Source: JANMES01 sp038329865 (GTDB taxonomy: Bacteria; Planctomycetota; Phycisphaerae; Tepidisphaerales; Tepidisphaeraceae). From it: a stretch of DNA of 64,000 nucleotides. Below, piece after piece: positions 28,103 to 37,283 of the stretch. The position numbers and the translations under genes are program-made. The notes under the pieces are model-generated. The model searched no databases. It was given only the letters and a program-made list of their open reading frames with translations, and was not told the DNA's origin. Each line of letters starts with the position of its first letter. Position 1 is the stretch's first letter. The stretch is from contig JBBQNK010000025.1 in NCBI GenBank assembly GCA_038329865.1, positions 4,268-68,267 of the forward strand. Reading direction: 5' to 3'.

Positions 28103-29581
28103 ATGGATCAACCCACGCAAGCCGCCGTGCCACCCGACGACGCGCATATCCCGCTCTGTGTTGACCTCGACGGCACGCTGGTTCGTACGGATCTGGCCTG
28201 GGAATCGGCCGGCGCGCTGGTGAAGCGCGATCCTTCCCTGTTTTTTAAAATCCCCTTCTGGCTTCTCACGACTGGGCGTACCGGCGTGAAGGCCCGACTC
28301 GCCGCGCTGCATCCGCTTGATCCGAAGACGCTGCCGTACCGACAGGAAGTGCTGGATCTGGTCGCCACGGTCCGCGCCGCCGGCCGGCCCGTGGTTCTGG
28401 CGACGGCGGCGGACGAGTCGTTCGCCCGGGCGGTCGCGGGGCACCTCGGCGTGTTTGATGGCGTCTTCGCCAGTGACGGGACGGTCAACCTCAAAGGACC
28501 GCACAAGCTCGAAGCGCTGAAGAAGGCGTACCCCGGCGGTTTCGATTACGTCGGTGATTCAACCGCCGACGTACCGATCTTTTCGGCCTCGCGAAAAGCG
28601 TATATGGTCGAGCCCACCCTCGCCGTGCAGGTGGCGGCGAAAAAATGGCCCGACGCGGGCATGCTCGTACGCCGGACGACGAACGACAACTTTGAGATTT
28701 TCAAGCTGCTTCGTCCGCACCAGTGGTTCAAGAATCTGCTGATCTTCGTGCCGCTGATCATGGCGCACAAAGTTCAGAATTCCACACTCGTCATCCATTC
28801 GGTCATCGCGTTCTACGCCTTCTGCATGGCCGCTTCGTGCGTGTACGTGATCAATGATCTGCTGGACGTGGCAGACGATCGGCAGCACCCGAAAAAGATG
28901 CGTCGCCCGATCGCCAGCGGTGCCGTCACGCCGCAGTTGGCTGCGGGCGCGGCGATCTGGTTGTTCGTCCTGTCATTCAGTGTGGCCGGGTTCGCATTGC
29001 CGTGGCGGTTTTCGTTCTGGCTGGCGTTTTATTTCGCGACCAGTCTCGCTTACTGCGTGGTGCTGAAGCGGAAACTGCTAATCGACGTCTTCGCGCTGGC
29101 CGGCCTGTACACGCTGCGCATCCTCGCTGGCGGCGGGGCGGTGATGGTGCCGATCTCGCCGTGGCTGATGGCTTTTTCGATGTTCATCTTCACGTCGCTG
29201 GCGTTCGCCAAGCGCGTGGTCGAGTTACAGATGCAGGCAGCCCGCGGGCAGGACAAACTCGCCGGCCGTGGGTACGGCAGCGCGGACATCCCGGTGCTGA
29301 CCGTCGCCGGCGCATCTACCGGCTACGCAGCGATCCTGGTCTTTGCGCTCTACATCAGCAGCGAGATCGTGACGAAGCTTTACCCGTCGCCGTTCGCGCT
29401 GTGGCTGATCTGCCCGCTGATGATGTACTGGATCACGCGCGTCTGGATTTTCGTCGGCCGGGGAAAGCTCGATGACGACCCGGTGAAGTTCGCGATGCGC
29501 GACCGCGTCTCATGGTACGTGGCCGGCGCGGTGGCGGTGCTGATGGTCATCGCGTCGACCCATTGGCTGGGGACGACGTGA
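28103..29581 (+). CDS. HAD hydrolase - UbiA prenyltransferase fusion
   Basis: The 492-residue protein joins a soluble HAD phosphatase domain (CVDLDGTLVRTDL with Asp21/Asp23, later YVGDSTADVPIFS) to a UbiA-type membrane domain of about eight spans from residue ~203. The UbiA part has LRPHQWFKNLLIF and NDLLDVADDRQHPKKMRRPIASG, close to decaprenyl-phosphate phosphoribosyltransferases. By analogy the prenyltransferase moves phosphoribose to polyprenyl phosphate and the HAD domain may remove the 5-phosphate. No ribosome binding site is evident. The stop overlaps the next start (TGATG), so the methyltransferase is coupled. Confidence 0.85.
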   Translation: MDQPTQAAVPPDDAHIPLCVDLDGTLVRTDLAWESAGALVKRDPSLFFKIPFWLLTTGRTGVKARLAALHPLDPKTLPYRQEVLDLVATVRAAGRPVVLATAADESFARAVAGHLGVFDGVFASDGTVNLKGPHKLEALKKAYPGGFDYVGDSTADVPIFSASRKAYMVEPTLAVQVAAKKWPDAGMLVRRTTNDNFEIFKLLRPHQWFKNLLIFVPLIMAHKVQNSTLVIHSVIAFYAFCMAASCVYVINDLLDVADDRQHPKKMRRPIASGAVTPQLAAGAAIWLFVLSFSVAGFALPWRFSFWLAFYFATSLAYCVVLKRKLLIDVFALAGLYTLRILAGGGAVMVPISPWLMAFSMFIFTSLAFAKRVVELQMQAARGQDKLAGRGYGSADIPVLTVAGASTGYAAILVFALYISSEIVTKLYPSPFALWLICPLMMYWITRVWIFVGRGKLDDDPVKFAMRDRVSWYVAGAVAVLMVIASTHWLGTT

Positions 29582-30249
29582 TGGCTGAGGCGACGAAGCC
29601 AACTTCCACCACACCGGCGGTGCTTTCGGAATGGGCGGCCGAGTTGTACGCGGACGCGCCGCTCGTGCCGCGCAACATGGCGAAGTACCGGCCGTACATT
29701 TGTCCGTTTCATCTGCTGCTGGATCAGTTCGATCGTCCCAAGACGGTGCTGGATGTCGGCTGCGGGTCGGGATTGCTGCTTGGGCTTCTTCACAAAGCCG
29801 GGCGACTGGAAAAGGGAATCGGCTTCGATTCCAGCCATGTGGCGGTTGAAGCGGGCCAGAAGATGGCGGCGAAATTCGCGCCGGAGACGATCAACATTCG
29901 CTACCTCGATGTCGGCCAGCCCTGGCCGGACGGATTGTTCGACGTCGTCTCAATCATTGACGTGATGCATCACGTCCCGCCGCCCGTGCAGAAGCAGGTG
30001 CTGCTGCAGGCCGCGGCGAAAGTCGCGCCGGGCGGCATCCTGCTCTACAAGGACATGGCCCGCCGGCCGGTGTGGCGCGCGTCGATGAACCGCCTGCACG
30101 ATCTGGTGATGGCCAGGCAGTGGATTCATTACCTGCCGGTGAAAGATGCCGAATCGTGGCTCGCCGCCGAAAGGTGGAAGTTGCCGGTGAGCCGCGACAC
30201 GAGCATGCTGTGGTATCAACACGAGATGCGAGTATTTTCGCGAGACTAA
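29581..30249 (+). CDS. SAM-dependent class I methyltransferase
   Basis: The 222-residue protein has motif I VLDVGCGSGLLLGLL, GIGFDSSHVAVEAGQKMA, an Asp-ending strand INIRYLDVG and VVSIIDVMHHVPPPVQ, the Rossmann methyltransferase set. ATG 29581 overlaps the stop of the UbiA fusion by one base, which excludes the longer frame from 29512. The substrate is unknown; its coupling to a polyprenyl-sugar synthesis gene suggests a lipid or sugar acceptor. It converges on the SDR gene 11 bp away. Confidence 0.85.
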   Translation: MAEATKPTSTTPAVLSEWAAELYADAPLVPRNMAKYRPYICPFHLLLDQFDRPKTVLDVGCGSGLLLGLLHKAGRLEKGIGFDSSHVAVEAGQKMAAKFAPETINIRYLDVGQPWPDGLFDVVSIIDVMHHVPPPVQKQVLLQAAAKVAPGGILLYKDMARRPVWRASMNRLHDLVMARQWIHYLPVKDAESWLAAERWKLPVSRDTSMLWYQHEMRVFSRD

Positions 30250-30260
30250 TCCGCGCGAAT

Positions 30261-31118
30261 TTATTCCGGCGCACTAAAGCTTCGGAAAGAAATGCCCAGT
30301 GCTTTCGTCGCGGTGAAATCCGGTGACGGATTGCTGTTCATCAGGCTGATCAAGCTGTCGCTGCGCGTTCGCGGGCGCAGGCCGATGGATTCCAGCGTTT
30401 TCAGACCAAGCCAAAGCAGTCGCCATGGAATCGGGACCGGGATTTTTTTCCTGCTGGCAAGGCGGGTCATGATTTGTTTCAGAGTGAGCGGGGTTTCATT
30501 CGCCGCGATGATTGGGCGATCCGGCCGCGCGTCAGAGCCCGCCAGTTGCACGATCAGCCGGCCTAAATCTTCTTCGTGGTCGAGGTATTGCGGCTGATTT
30601 CCGGAGCCGACCATCGGCATGACGACCGGCAGGCCGGCGAGTTTGCCAAGCGATCCCATCATCCCGCCGCTGCTGCCGCCCCACACCAGGCCGGGGCGGA
30701 CGATCACCACGCCGAGCGCGGCGGATTGGTTTTCCAATTCCAATTTCGCTCGGCCGTACTCGGAGACGCATCCTTCGAATGCGCTGATCGACGAAATGAG
30801 TATCAGCCGCTTCACGTCGGCGGCCTGTGCGGCGCGGAAGAGCGCCATCGAGCCTTCGACGTTCGCCTTCTGAATCGCGTCCCAGCCGTAAGCGAGAAAG
30901 TCGTACGCGGCGTGGATCAGCACGTCGATGCCGCCGAAGAGATCGGGCGATAACGGCTCGCCGAGGGCGAAGCGGCGCGAGTCTGCTTCGCCCGCAGAGC
31001 GCTGGAGGGAAATCGCCCGCCAGCCGTTGGTGGTGATCGCGCGGCGAAGCACTGATCCGACGTAACCATTCCCGCCGGTGACGGCCACCGTCAGCGTTGG
31101 GGAACGATCCCTGCTCAT
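30261..31118 (-). CDS. NAD-dependent epimerase/dehydratase (extended SDR)
   Basis: The 285-residue protein has the Rossmann motif VAVTGGNGYVGSVLRR, VLIHAAYD, LILISSISAFEG and the catalytic-type SEYGRAKLELEN (Tyr-x-x-x-Lys). It should oxidise, reduce or epimerise a nucleotide sugar or a lipid-linked sugar. ATG 31118 overlaps the stop of the upstream GMC oxidoreductase by 4 bp, and that gene overlaps the GT2 gene in the same way, so all three form one minus-strand operon. Confidence 0.87.
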   Translation of the reverse strand: MSRDRSPTLTVAVTGGNGYVGSVLRRAITTNGWRAISLQRSAGEADSRRFALGEPLSPDLFGGIDVLIHAAYDFLAYGWDAIQKANVEGSMALFRAAQAADVKRLILISSISAFEGCVSEYGRAKLELENQSAALGVVIVRPGLVWGGSSGGMMGSLGKLAGLPVVMPMVGSGNQPQYLDHEEDLGRLIVQLAGSDARPDRPIIAANETPLTLKQIMTRLASRKKIPVPIPWRLLWLGLKTLESIGLRPRTRSDSLISLMNSNPSPDFTATKALGISFRSFSAPE

Positions 31119-32677
31119 AGTTCCACGCTTCCAATCCGATGTGCGTTGGCCATCACCGAGAGCGTGATGGTCGTCGCCGGCACAGTGGGGAACGTGCTGG
31201 AATCGATCAGGTGAACGCGCGAAAAATCGGGCGGCCGGCCGAGCGTGTCGGACTGGAACGGGCCGGGGTTATTGCGCATCGGGAATGTCCCGCCGTTGTG
31301 AAATCCTCGGCCGGCGTCGGGGATGTTGAGCATCGGCTTGACGGGAAATCCGCCGAGCTGCCGGCGGTGCCGCGCGAGTTTTTTCATGAGCGCCCCGATT
31401 CGCGTGCGATGATCGCTGATGGCCGGGCGGCTCGTCAAGGTCATTTTCGATCGGTCGCCGTCGCGGCGCAGGCGCAGTTCAATCGACGGGGATTCGGTCG
31501 AGTGCAAGTATCCCTGCAGAATGTGCAGCCGCCCGAGCGCTGCTTCAACGGCGGGGCGCATAACGCCGTACGCGGGGCCGAGCATTTTCTTGATCGCGCC
31601 GACGTACAGATCGTTGTACGTGTAGAGTTGCAGGTGAACCGTGTTCGCGCTGACGGCGGGGTCGAGAATTTCCAGGAAGAGTTGCGAGAGCGTGTGCAGC
31701 GGCTCGGTCGCCACGCCGCGTTGGCCGCGCCAACGCATCCACGGGACGAGAAAGTAGCTGCTGTCGGCGAGCGTGATTGGCGTGTCGTACGCCTGCATCG
31801 ATTCGAGCAGAATTCGCGTTGAATTGAGCACGCCGGCGCCGAGGTAAACGCGCTCGGCGACGAAAATCAACGGGGAACTATCCTGCTTGCTGATCGCGTG
31901 GATCGTGACTTCACCGGCCGACTCGTTCACACGTTGCACGATCACGCCGGGCGTGTAGGTGAAATTGGGGTCGCGCATCAACCGCGGCAAAAGCTGGGCG
32001 GAATTGAAAATCAGTTCATAGGGACAGCCGTACATGCACAGGCCGCAGTAGACGCAGTCCTTGGCGCGCACGGCGAGGCGCGATGATCCGACGAAAATTC
32101 CCGCGTCTTTCAGCGACGGCAATGACGGGCGGATTTTATCCAGCAGCGATTTAGCCTGCAGGCTGGGCCGCAGCGCGGTCGGGTGATCGTGATAGAGCGG
32201 CCATTTCTCCGCGAGATCATCAGCCACTGCGCTGTAGTCGATCTGTGCGAGCACCGCGACGTAATGCGGCGCGAGCTGCGCCTGCGTGATCGGCCAACCT
32301 GCGAGATCATGCTGAGCGTAAGGCATCATCGCCGCGCCCCACACCGTGCTGAATCCGCCGGCAGCAAGCGAGGCGGTGAGATTCACGTTCTTCAATTCCA
32401 ACGGCGTGAAACGATCGACGTCGCGGTACGGATAGTCCGAGCCGTACGCGTATTTCAGGCCGACGCCTTTGCGATCGGGCGCGACATTCTGCTTGAGAAA
32501 AGATATTTTTCCCGGCGTCCACTGTGGCCGCGGGGTCTGTTGCAGTTGTACGAGCGACTGGCGGAGTGTCGGCTCGAGTTGGTTACCGGCGTCGAGCATC
32601 GTGACGCGCTGCCCGCGCCCGAGCAGTGCGAAGGCCGCGAATACGCCGGCGGGGCCGGAGCCGACGACGTAGTTCAT
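31115..32677 (-). CDS. GMC-family FAD oxidoreductase with CxxCxxxC cluster
   Basis: The 520-residue flavoprotein begins MNYVVGSGPAGVFAAFALLGRG, a GxGxxG FAD-binding fold at the extreme N-terminus. It ends with the GMC C-terminal pattern (FHNGGTFPM, GRPPDF, VHLIDSSTFPTVPATTITLSVMANAHRIG). Between them lies CVYCGLCMYGCPYELIFNS, a ferredoxin-like Cys cluster seen in some GMC dehydrogenases. ATG 32677 is fixed by a 4-bp overlap with the GT2 stop; the longer frame upstream is antisense-like. It probably oxidises an alcohol group of a sugar or lipid-sugar. Confidence 0.86.
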   Translation of the reverse strand: MNYVVGSGPAGVFAAFALLGRGQRVTMLDAGNQLEPTLRQSLVQLQQTPRPQWTPGKISFLKQNVAPDRKGVGLKYAYGSDYPYRDVDRFTPLELKNVNLTASLAAGGFSTVWGAAMMPYAQHDLAGWPITQAQLAPHYVAVLAQIDYSAVADDLAEKWPLYHDHPTALRPSLQAKSLLDKIRPSLPSLKDAGIFVGSSRLAVRAKDCVYCGLCMYGCPYELIFNSAQLLPRLMRDPNFTYTPGVIVQRVNESAGEVTIHAISKQDSSPLIFVAERVYLGAGVLNSTRILLESMQAYDTPITLADSSYFLVPWMRWRGQRGVATEPLHTLSQLFLEILDPAVSANTVHLQLYTYNDLYVGAIKKMLGPAYGVMRPAVEAALGRLHILQGYLHSTESPSIELRLRRDGDRSKMTLTSRPAISDHRTRIGALMKKLARHRRQLGGFPVKPMLNIPDAGRGFHNGGTFPMRNNPGPFQSDTLGRPPDFSRVHLIDSSTFPTVPATTITLSVMANAHRIGSVEL

Positions 32678-33951
32678 AGTCGGGCCTCGGGCCGAGAGCG
32701 AACGCGCATCCCCAGCACGCTGAGGAAAAAGCTGAAGAGCATTACCTGCGCGCCGAGCGTCACGGCAAGCAGGGCCGGCACGAGCATGCGGAGCGTGCGG
32801 TCGGGATTCAACTCGCCAAAGGAGGCTTTGCCCCAGGCGAGAAAGGTCATGAGAATTCCCGCGACGCCGAGCACGATCAACACCAGGCCGGCAACCAGGC
32901 CGACTTCGAGCGTCACGATTTTGAACAATCGGCTCAGGCGCGGGTCGGGCGGGATGAGTCCTTCGTTGATCGCGAACGCCTTGGACATGACGGCAAAGAG
33001 AATCGCCTGAAAGCCGACGAGCATCGCCACGCCGGAGCACAGCAGCGTGTGAATGTCGAATGAAACCGAACCGATCTGCCGCCGCTCGGGCAAGAGCCAA
33101 AGGCCGACAAGCATCCCGCTGAAGAAGAGCGCGAATCCCGGCACGAAGAAGAGCCACTTCGGGCTGAACAGGAGCATGAACCGCAAGTGCCGCCATCCGT
33201 CGCGCCACGGCTTGAGGTGGGGCGGTCGACTTCGGCCGTCGGGGCTGAGCGTCGTGGGGACTTCGGTCACTTTCATGCCCAGGAGCGTGGCCTTGATGAC
33301 CATTTCGCTGGCGAACTCCATGCCGGTGGTCTGAAGTTGCATGCGGTCGAACGCGTCGCGCGAGTACCCTCGAAGGCCGCAATGAAAATCCTTGGCGGGG
33401 CAGCGAAAAAACAGCCGGCCGATCGCCGACAGCACCGGATTGCCGATGTAGCGGTTCTTCCACGGCATCGCGCCGGGCTTGATGCCTCCTCGGAAGCGAT
33501 TGCCGATGACCAGGTCGAATCCTTCCCGAAGCTTGTCCATAAACGGCTGAAGCTCGGCGAAGTCGTAGCTTCCGTCGGAATCAGCCATGATGATGTATCG
33601 ACCGAGCGCGCCGAGAGTTGCTCCATGCAGCGCCGCCCCGTATCCACGGACGGCGACCTCGACGACCCGCGCCCCGCATCGAGTTGCGATGGCCTGCGAG
33701 CCGTCGGTTGAGCCGTTATCCCCCACAACGATCTCGCCCGATACGTTGTGGTCGCGCAAGTACTTTTGGGCCTTGTGGATACAGGCTTCGAGCGTCTCCG
33801 ATTCGTTCAAGCAGGGCATGACGATCGTGAGCTCTAACTCTCTATTTTCATAAGAGTTATCGCTTATCGGCACCGGCTGAGTGGAAGTGGCGATTGTCAC
33901 AGACCTTGACCGTAGGAGATTGGGCGTCGGGATCGAGGAAAAACATATCAC
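32674..33951 (-). CDS. GT2 family glycosyltransferase with membrane tail
   Basis: The 425-residue protein has a GT-A domain (LTIVMPCLNESETLEACIHKA, VVGDNGSTDGS, IIMADSDGSYDF with the metal-binding DSD, GNRFRGG, HCGLRGYSRDAF) like dolichol-phosphate mannosyltransferases. Four or so C-terminal membrane spans follow. It probably moves a sugar to a polyprenyl phosphate at the inner membrane. The start may be GTG 33900 rather than ATG 33951. It heads the operon with the GMC and SDR genes and is divergent from pilC. Confidence 0.88.
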   Translation of the reverse strand: MICFSSIPTPNLLRSRSVTIATSTQPVPISDNSYENRELELTIVMPCLNESETLEACIHKAQKYLRDHNVSGEIVVGDNGSTDGSQAIATRCGARVVEVAVRGYGAALHGATLGALGRYIIMADSDGSYDFAELQPFMDKLREGFDLVIGNRFRGGIKPGAMPWKNRYIGNPVLSAIGRLFFRCPAKDFHCGLRGYSRDAFDRMQLQTTGMEFASEMVIKATLLGMKVTEVPTTLSPDGRSRPPHLKPWRDGWRHLRFMLLFSPKWLFFVPGFALFFSGMLVGLWLLPERRQIGSVSFDIHTLLCSGVAMLVGFQAILFAVMSKAFAINEGLIPPDPRLSRLFKIVTLEVGLVAGLVLIVLGVAGILMTFLAWGKASFGELNPDRTLRMLVPALLAVTLGAQVMLFSFFLSVLGMRVRSRPEARL

Positions 33952-34090
33952 GTGACTGGAGTGGCCGCAAATTCTGATCGCCGCGATGCTTGTGGGTCTG
34001 GGCCGGTTGATTATCGAGTTTTTGAAGGTGCTTACCGCGGCGAGGGCGTCATTCCTTCAAATAAACAGTGCCTTGTGGGTGGACACGCCG

Positions 34091-34096
34091 TATAAT
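34091..34096 (+). promoter_or_regulatory. Consensus -10 box upstream of pilC
   Basis: TATAAT with the extension TCGT, shared with 22395-22404 ahead of pilB. No good -35 box is found at the normal distance, so the promoter may need an activator. The leader would be about 40 nt. Confidence 0.45.
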
Positions 34097-34139
34097 TCGT
34101 CACTCTGCGGTCCTTCGTCCCGCTGTTGGAGATACGTCT

Positions 34140-35408
34140 ATGCCCACCTTCGCTTATGAAGCCATGAATTCGTCCGGCCAGGAAGTTAAAGACGAGCTCG
34201 AAGCCGCCTCGTCGGATGAAGCCATCGTTAAAATCCGCGCCAAGGGGTATTTCCCCACGAAAGTGCGCGAAAAGGCCGCCAAGAAGAAGGCCGGCAAAAA
34301 GGCCGAGGCGGAACTCGTCCAGACCAAGCGGAAGATGCCGATTTCCATCGGCGGCGTGCCGAAGAAGCAACTGGTGGCGTTCACACGCCAGCTTTCCACG
34401 CTGCAAGACGCCGGCCTGCCGATCCTTCGCTCGCTGCAGATCCTCGAGCAGCAGCAGAAGCCCGGCCTGCTCAAGGCGATCATCGGCGGCGTGGCGGATG
34501 AAGTCGAAGGCGGCGGCACACTATCAGACGCGATGAGTAAGTACCCCAAAGCCTTCGACAAGCTCTACGTCAACATGATCAACGCCGGCGAACTGGGCGG
34601 CGTGCTCGATATCATCCTCTCACGTCTGGCCGACTTCATGGAAAAGGCCGCCAAGCTCAAAAAGAAAGTCATCGGCGCCATGATCTACCCGACGGTGGTT
34701 ATCTCCATCGCGATCGGCATTGTGTCGATGATCATGGTCTTCGTCATTCCGAAGTTCGAGACAATCTTCAGAGATTACAAGGTGGAATTGCCGGGCATCA
34801 CCAAGGTGCTGCTGGTCACCAGCCGCTGGTTCGCCAACGATTACGGCTGGGCGTACGTGCTGTTCTCGCCGATCATATTATTCGTTTCATTGCGACTGAT
34901 AAGAATGAGCGAAGGGGGAAAATACGCCACCGATCTAACGCTGTTAAAAATACCCATCGTCGGCACGATCATCGGCAAGGGCTCCATTGCCCGCTTTACC
35001 CGAACGCTCGGCACGCTCATCAGTGCCGGCGTGCCGATCCTGGACGCCATCAACATCACCAAGGAAACCTGCGGCAACGAAGTGTACGGCAGGGCGCTTG
35101 CGAAAGTGCACGACGCCATCCGTGAAGGCGAGTCGATGGCCGACCCGCTCCGCGCCACCAAGGTCTGCGACGCCATCGTCATCAACATGATCGACGTCGG
35201 CGAAGAGACCGGCGACCTGGACAAAATGCTGATGAAGATCGCCGACAATTACGACAGCGACGTCGACGTGCTCGTCGGCTCGCTGATCAGCATTTTGGAA
35301 CCGGTGATGGTCGTGATCCTCGGCCTGATCGTCGGTTTCATTGTCGTGGCGTTGTTCGCGCCGATGATCACGCTGATTCAGTCGGTCTCCAGTCCGCCCA
35401 AGCACTAG
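34140..35408 (+). CDS. pilC: Type IV pilus inner-membrane platform protein PilC / GspF
   Basis: The 422-residue protein carries two T2SSF domains: ISIGGVPKKQLVAFTRQLSTLQDAGLPILRSLQILEQQQ and IVGTIIGKGSIARFTRTLGTLISAGVPILDAINITKETCGN. Three membrane spans are present, the last one near the C-terminus (VVILGLIVGFIVVALFAPM). It should couple the ATPases to pilin insertion. ATG 34140 (MPTFAYEAMNSSGQEV) is the standard PilC start. It heads the pilin gene series but is separated from pilB/pilT by the glycosyl cluster. Confidence 0.95.
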   Translation: MPTFAYEAMNSSGQEVKDELEAASSDEAIVKIRAKGYFPTKVREKAAKKKAGKKAEAELVQTKRKMPISIGGVPKKQLVAFTRQLSTLQDAGLPILRSLQILEQQQKPGLLKAIIGGVADEVEGGGTLSDAMSKYPKAFDKLYVNMINAGELGGVLDIILSRLADFMEKAAKLKKKVIGAMIYPTVVISIAIGIVSMIMVFVIPKFETIFRDYKVELPGITKVLLVTSRWFANDYGWAYVLFSPIILFVSLRLIRMSEGGKYATDLTLLKIPIVGTIIGKGSIARFTRTLGTLISAGVPILDAINITKETCGNEVYGRALAKVHDAIREGESMADPLRATKVCDAIVINMIDVGEETGDLDKMLMKIADNYDSDVDVLVGSLISILEPVMVVILGLIVGFIVVALFAPMITLIQSVSSPPKH

Positions 35409-35413
35409 CCGGC

Positions 35414-35429
35414 GGTTCGAATTCGAACC
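35414..35429. promoter_or_regulatory. 16-bp perfect palindrome between pilC and the first pilin gene
   Basis: GGTTCGAATTCGAACC lies in the 32-bp gap just before the AGAGGAGA ribosome binding site of the next gene. It could be a protein-binding site or a processing hairpin. Confidence 0.45.
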
Positions 35430-35440
35430 AGAGGAGAAGT

Positions 35441-36310
35441 ATGACGAGGAAGACACAAAGCCGATCCGTCGGCGGATTTACGCTGGTGGAACTGCTGGTG
35501 GTGATGGGGATCATCGCGGTCCTGGTCAGCATTCTCGTGCCGGTGGTCAACTCCGCCCGCCGATCCGCTTACGCCGCCGATTCGCGGAACCAGATCAAGA
35601 ACCTGGGTAACGCGATCGATCGATATTACTCTGATTTTTCAGCGTATCCCGGGCCCTACAGCAATGCCGATCTGGCCAGCGCCCCTTCGGGCGTGAGCAA
35701 CGGCGCGCCGGGCGGAAGCGGTCGCAAGACCACCGGATTGATCGGTAAACTGTCAGCGTCGGAGAATCTCACGATCGCCCTTTGCGGCGGCTGGGTCAGT
35801 ACCGGCGCCTCGCCGGCATGGACATTCAGCTATGTGCCTGCCGATCTCGGCAAAGGTCCGCTCACCTTCGGCACGCCGCAACGACGCATGGCCGCCTACA
35901 TTGACGCTACCCCGCAAACCCTCTCGATCGCCGGCAGCTCGCTCGATACGTCGGCTCAGTTTGGATACAACGAAGCGCTCGGCGTGAACACCGGCGTCCC
36001 GGAATTCATCGACAAATTCCCCGCCGCCATGCCCATCATTTACATCCGCGCCAAAGTCGGCGCGCCGGCGTCGGCGGATACGTCGGGCACGCTGCAGTAC
36101 GACTCCACCGAGTTCTGCGCGTACACCCCGGGCAATCCCGCTGCTCCGCCGAATCCCGGCGATAATTACGCCTACCCCACGTGGGACGCCTACTTCCAAA
36201 ACACGAGCCTGACCACGACCGCCAAGCGGCAGGATACGTACATGCTCATCAGCCCGGGAATCGATCGTAAATACGGAACTCAAGATGACCTCACCAACAC
36301 TTCAAACTGA
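35441..36310 (+). CDS. Prepilin-like protein 1 (GspG/PilE-type N-terminus)
   Basis: The 289-residue protein has a type III signal cut after Gly12 (GG|FTLVELLVVMGIIAVLVSILVP) with Glu at +5. The C-terminal part ends DTYMLISPGIDRKYGTQDDLTN, resembling the GspG calcium-binding tail (GPDG..GTDDD). It should be a major pseudopilin-type subunit, though it is about twice the usual length. AGAGGAGA precedes ATG 35441. The next gene overlaps it by 26 bp. Confidence 0.9.
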   Translation: MTRKTQSRSVGGFTLVELLVVMGIIAVLVSILVPVVNSARRSAYAADSRNQIKNLGNAIDRYYSDFSAYPGPYSNADLASAPSGVSNGAPGGSGRKTTGLIGKLSASENLTIALCGGWVSTGASPAWTFSYVPADLGKGPLTFGTPQRRMAAYIDATPQTLSIAGSSLDTSAQFGYNEALGVNTGVPEFIDKFPAAMPIIYIRAKVGAPASADTSGTLQYDSTEFCAYTPGNPAAPPNPGDNYAYPTWDAYFQNTSLTTTAKRQDTYMLISPGIDRKYGTQDDLTNTSN

Positions 36311-37283
36311 TCGGCCGACCGTTCGGCGCGGGTTTACGCTGGTGGAATTGCTCGTCGTCATGGGCATCATCATCGTGCTGATCGGCATTCTCGTGCCGAC
36401 GTTGATCCGGGCCTATTCCGCCGCCGACAAGACCAAGGCCGCCGCGGATTTGCAGTCCATCGGCGTGGCGCTGGAAGCGTACCGCGGCGATTTCGGCGAT
36501 TACCCACGGATCGATCGGTCGGTTGCAACCGGGTACGGCCAGGACACCGGCGCCGTCGTTCTGTGCAAAGCCCTCGTTGGAGCGGGCGGCACGGTTGAGC
36601 CGGTCGCAACTCCTTACGCCACATTGACCAGCTACAATCCCGGCGATTTGGTCTCGTACAGCGGAGTGAATTACGTCTACATCCGATACACAACCGGCAC
36701 GATCAACGCGGGCAATCCGGCTGTTCCCTCGGTAGGCTCGGCCAACCCGTACTGGGCACCGTGGTTGACGGTCGACGGCTTAAACGGGCCGGGCTTCCGT
36801 ATTCGCCAGCAGGGCAAGGTTTATGCGCCGTATCTCCAGATGGATCGATTCAAAATAGTCGCGGGTGGCACGATGCTCGCGGATCTGAACAACAACCCGA
36901 TTCTCTACTACCCTGCCTCCATCAACAAGCCGAACGTTTACGCTGTTCCATCGGCGACCAACGGCGGATATGTAGCGAAGTACAATCCCGCTTTTCCGAT
37001 GCCGTTGTATTGTGCGAGCGACAATCTCGGGTTTATGTCGTTGGTCGAATTGCAGGCGGAACTCGGGGATTACAGCACCAATCAAGCGATCGATACCGTT
37101 GCAACTGCGACGAACCCCGGCGAAGCGGCGATCGGGAATTATCCCTATTTGCTGTTCGCTGCCGGTCCTGATTCCTCGTTCGGGCCGGTTGGCGTTGTCA
37201 CCAGTGCGACCACGCTCGCAAAATGGCAGACGAACAAAATCGCCGCAGCCGGGTGCGACGACGTGACGAATATCCAGAGATGA
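36285..37283 (+). CDS. Prepilin-like protein 2
   Basis: The 332-residue protein has the signal RRG|FTLVELLVVMGIIIVLIGILVP (cut after Gly16, Glu at +5) and the AAADLQSIGVALEAYRGDFGDYP helix-turn typical of GspG-like pilins. A long Asn/Gly/Tyr-rich globular part ends YLLFAAGPDSSFGPVG, a GPD motif like that in its neighbours. It overlaps the previous gene by 26 bp and the next by 4 bp. Confidence 0.9.
   Translation: MTSPTLQTDRPTVRRGFTLVELLVVMGIIIVLIGILVPTLIRAYSAADKTKAAADLQSIGVALEAYRGDFGDYPRIDRSVATGYGQDTGAVVLCKALVGAGGTVEPVATPYATLTSYNPGDLVSYSGVNYVYIRYTTGTINAGNPAVPSVGSANPYWAPWLTVDGLNGPGFRIRQQGKVYAPYLQMDRFKIVAGGTMLADLNNNPILYYPASINKPNVYAVPSATNGGYVAKYNPAFPMPLYCASDNLGFMSLVELQAELGDYSTNQAIDTVATATNPGEAAIGNYPYLLFAAGPDSSFGPVGVVTSATTLAKWQTNKIAAAGCDDVTNIQR

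Noticed and set aside
31115..32677. Assignment as DprE1-type oxidoreductase
   Set aside because: The N-terminal GxGxxG and C-terminal pattern are those of GMC enzymes; DprE1 belongs to a different flavoprotein family.
35412..35430. GGTTCGAATTC as the T-arm of a tRNA
   Set aside because: No acceptor or anticodon arms can be built around it; it is a simple 16-bp palindrome.
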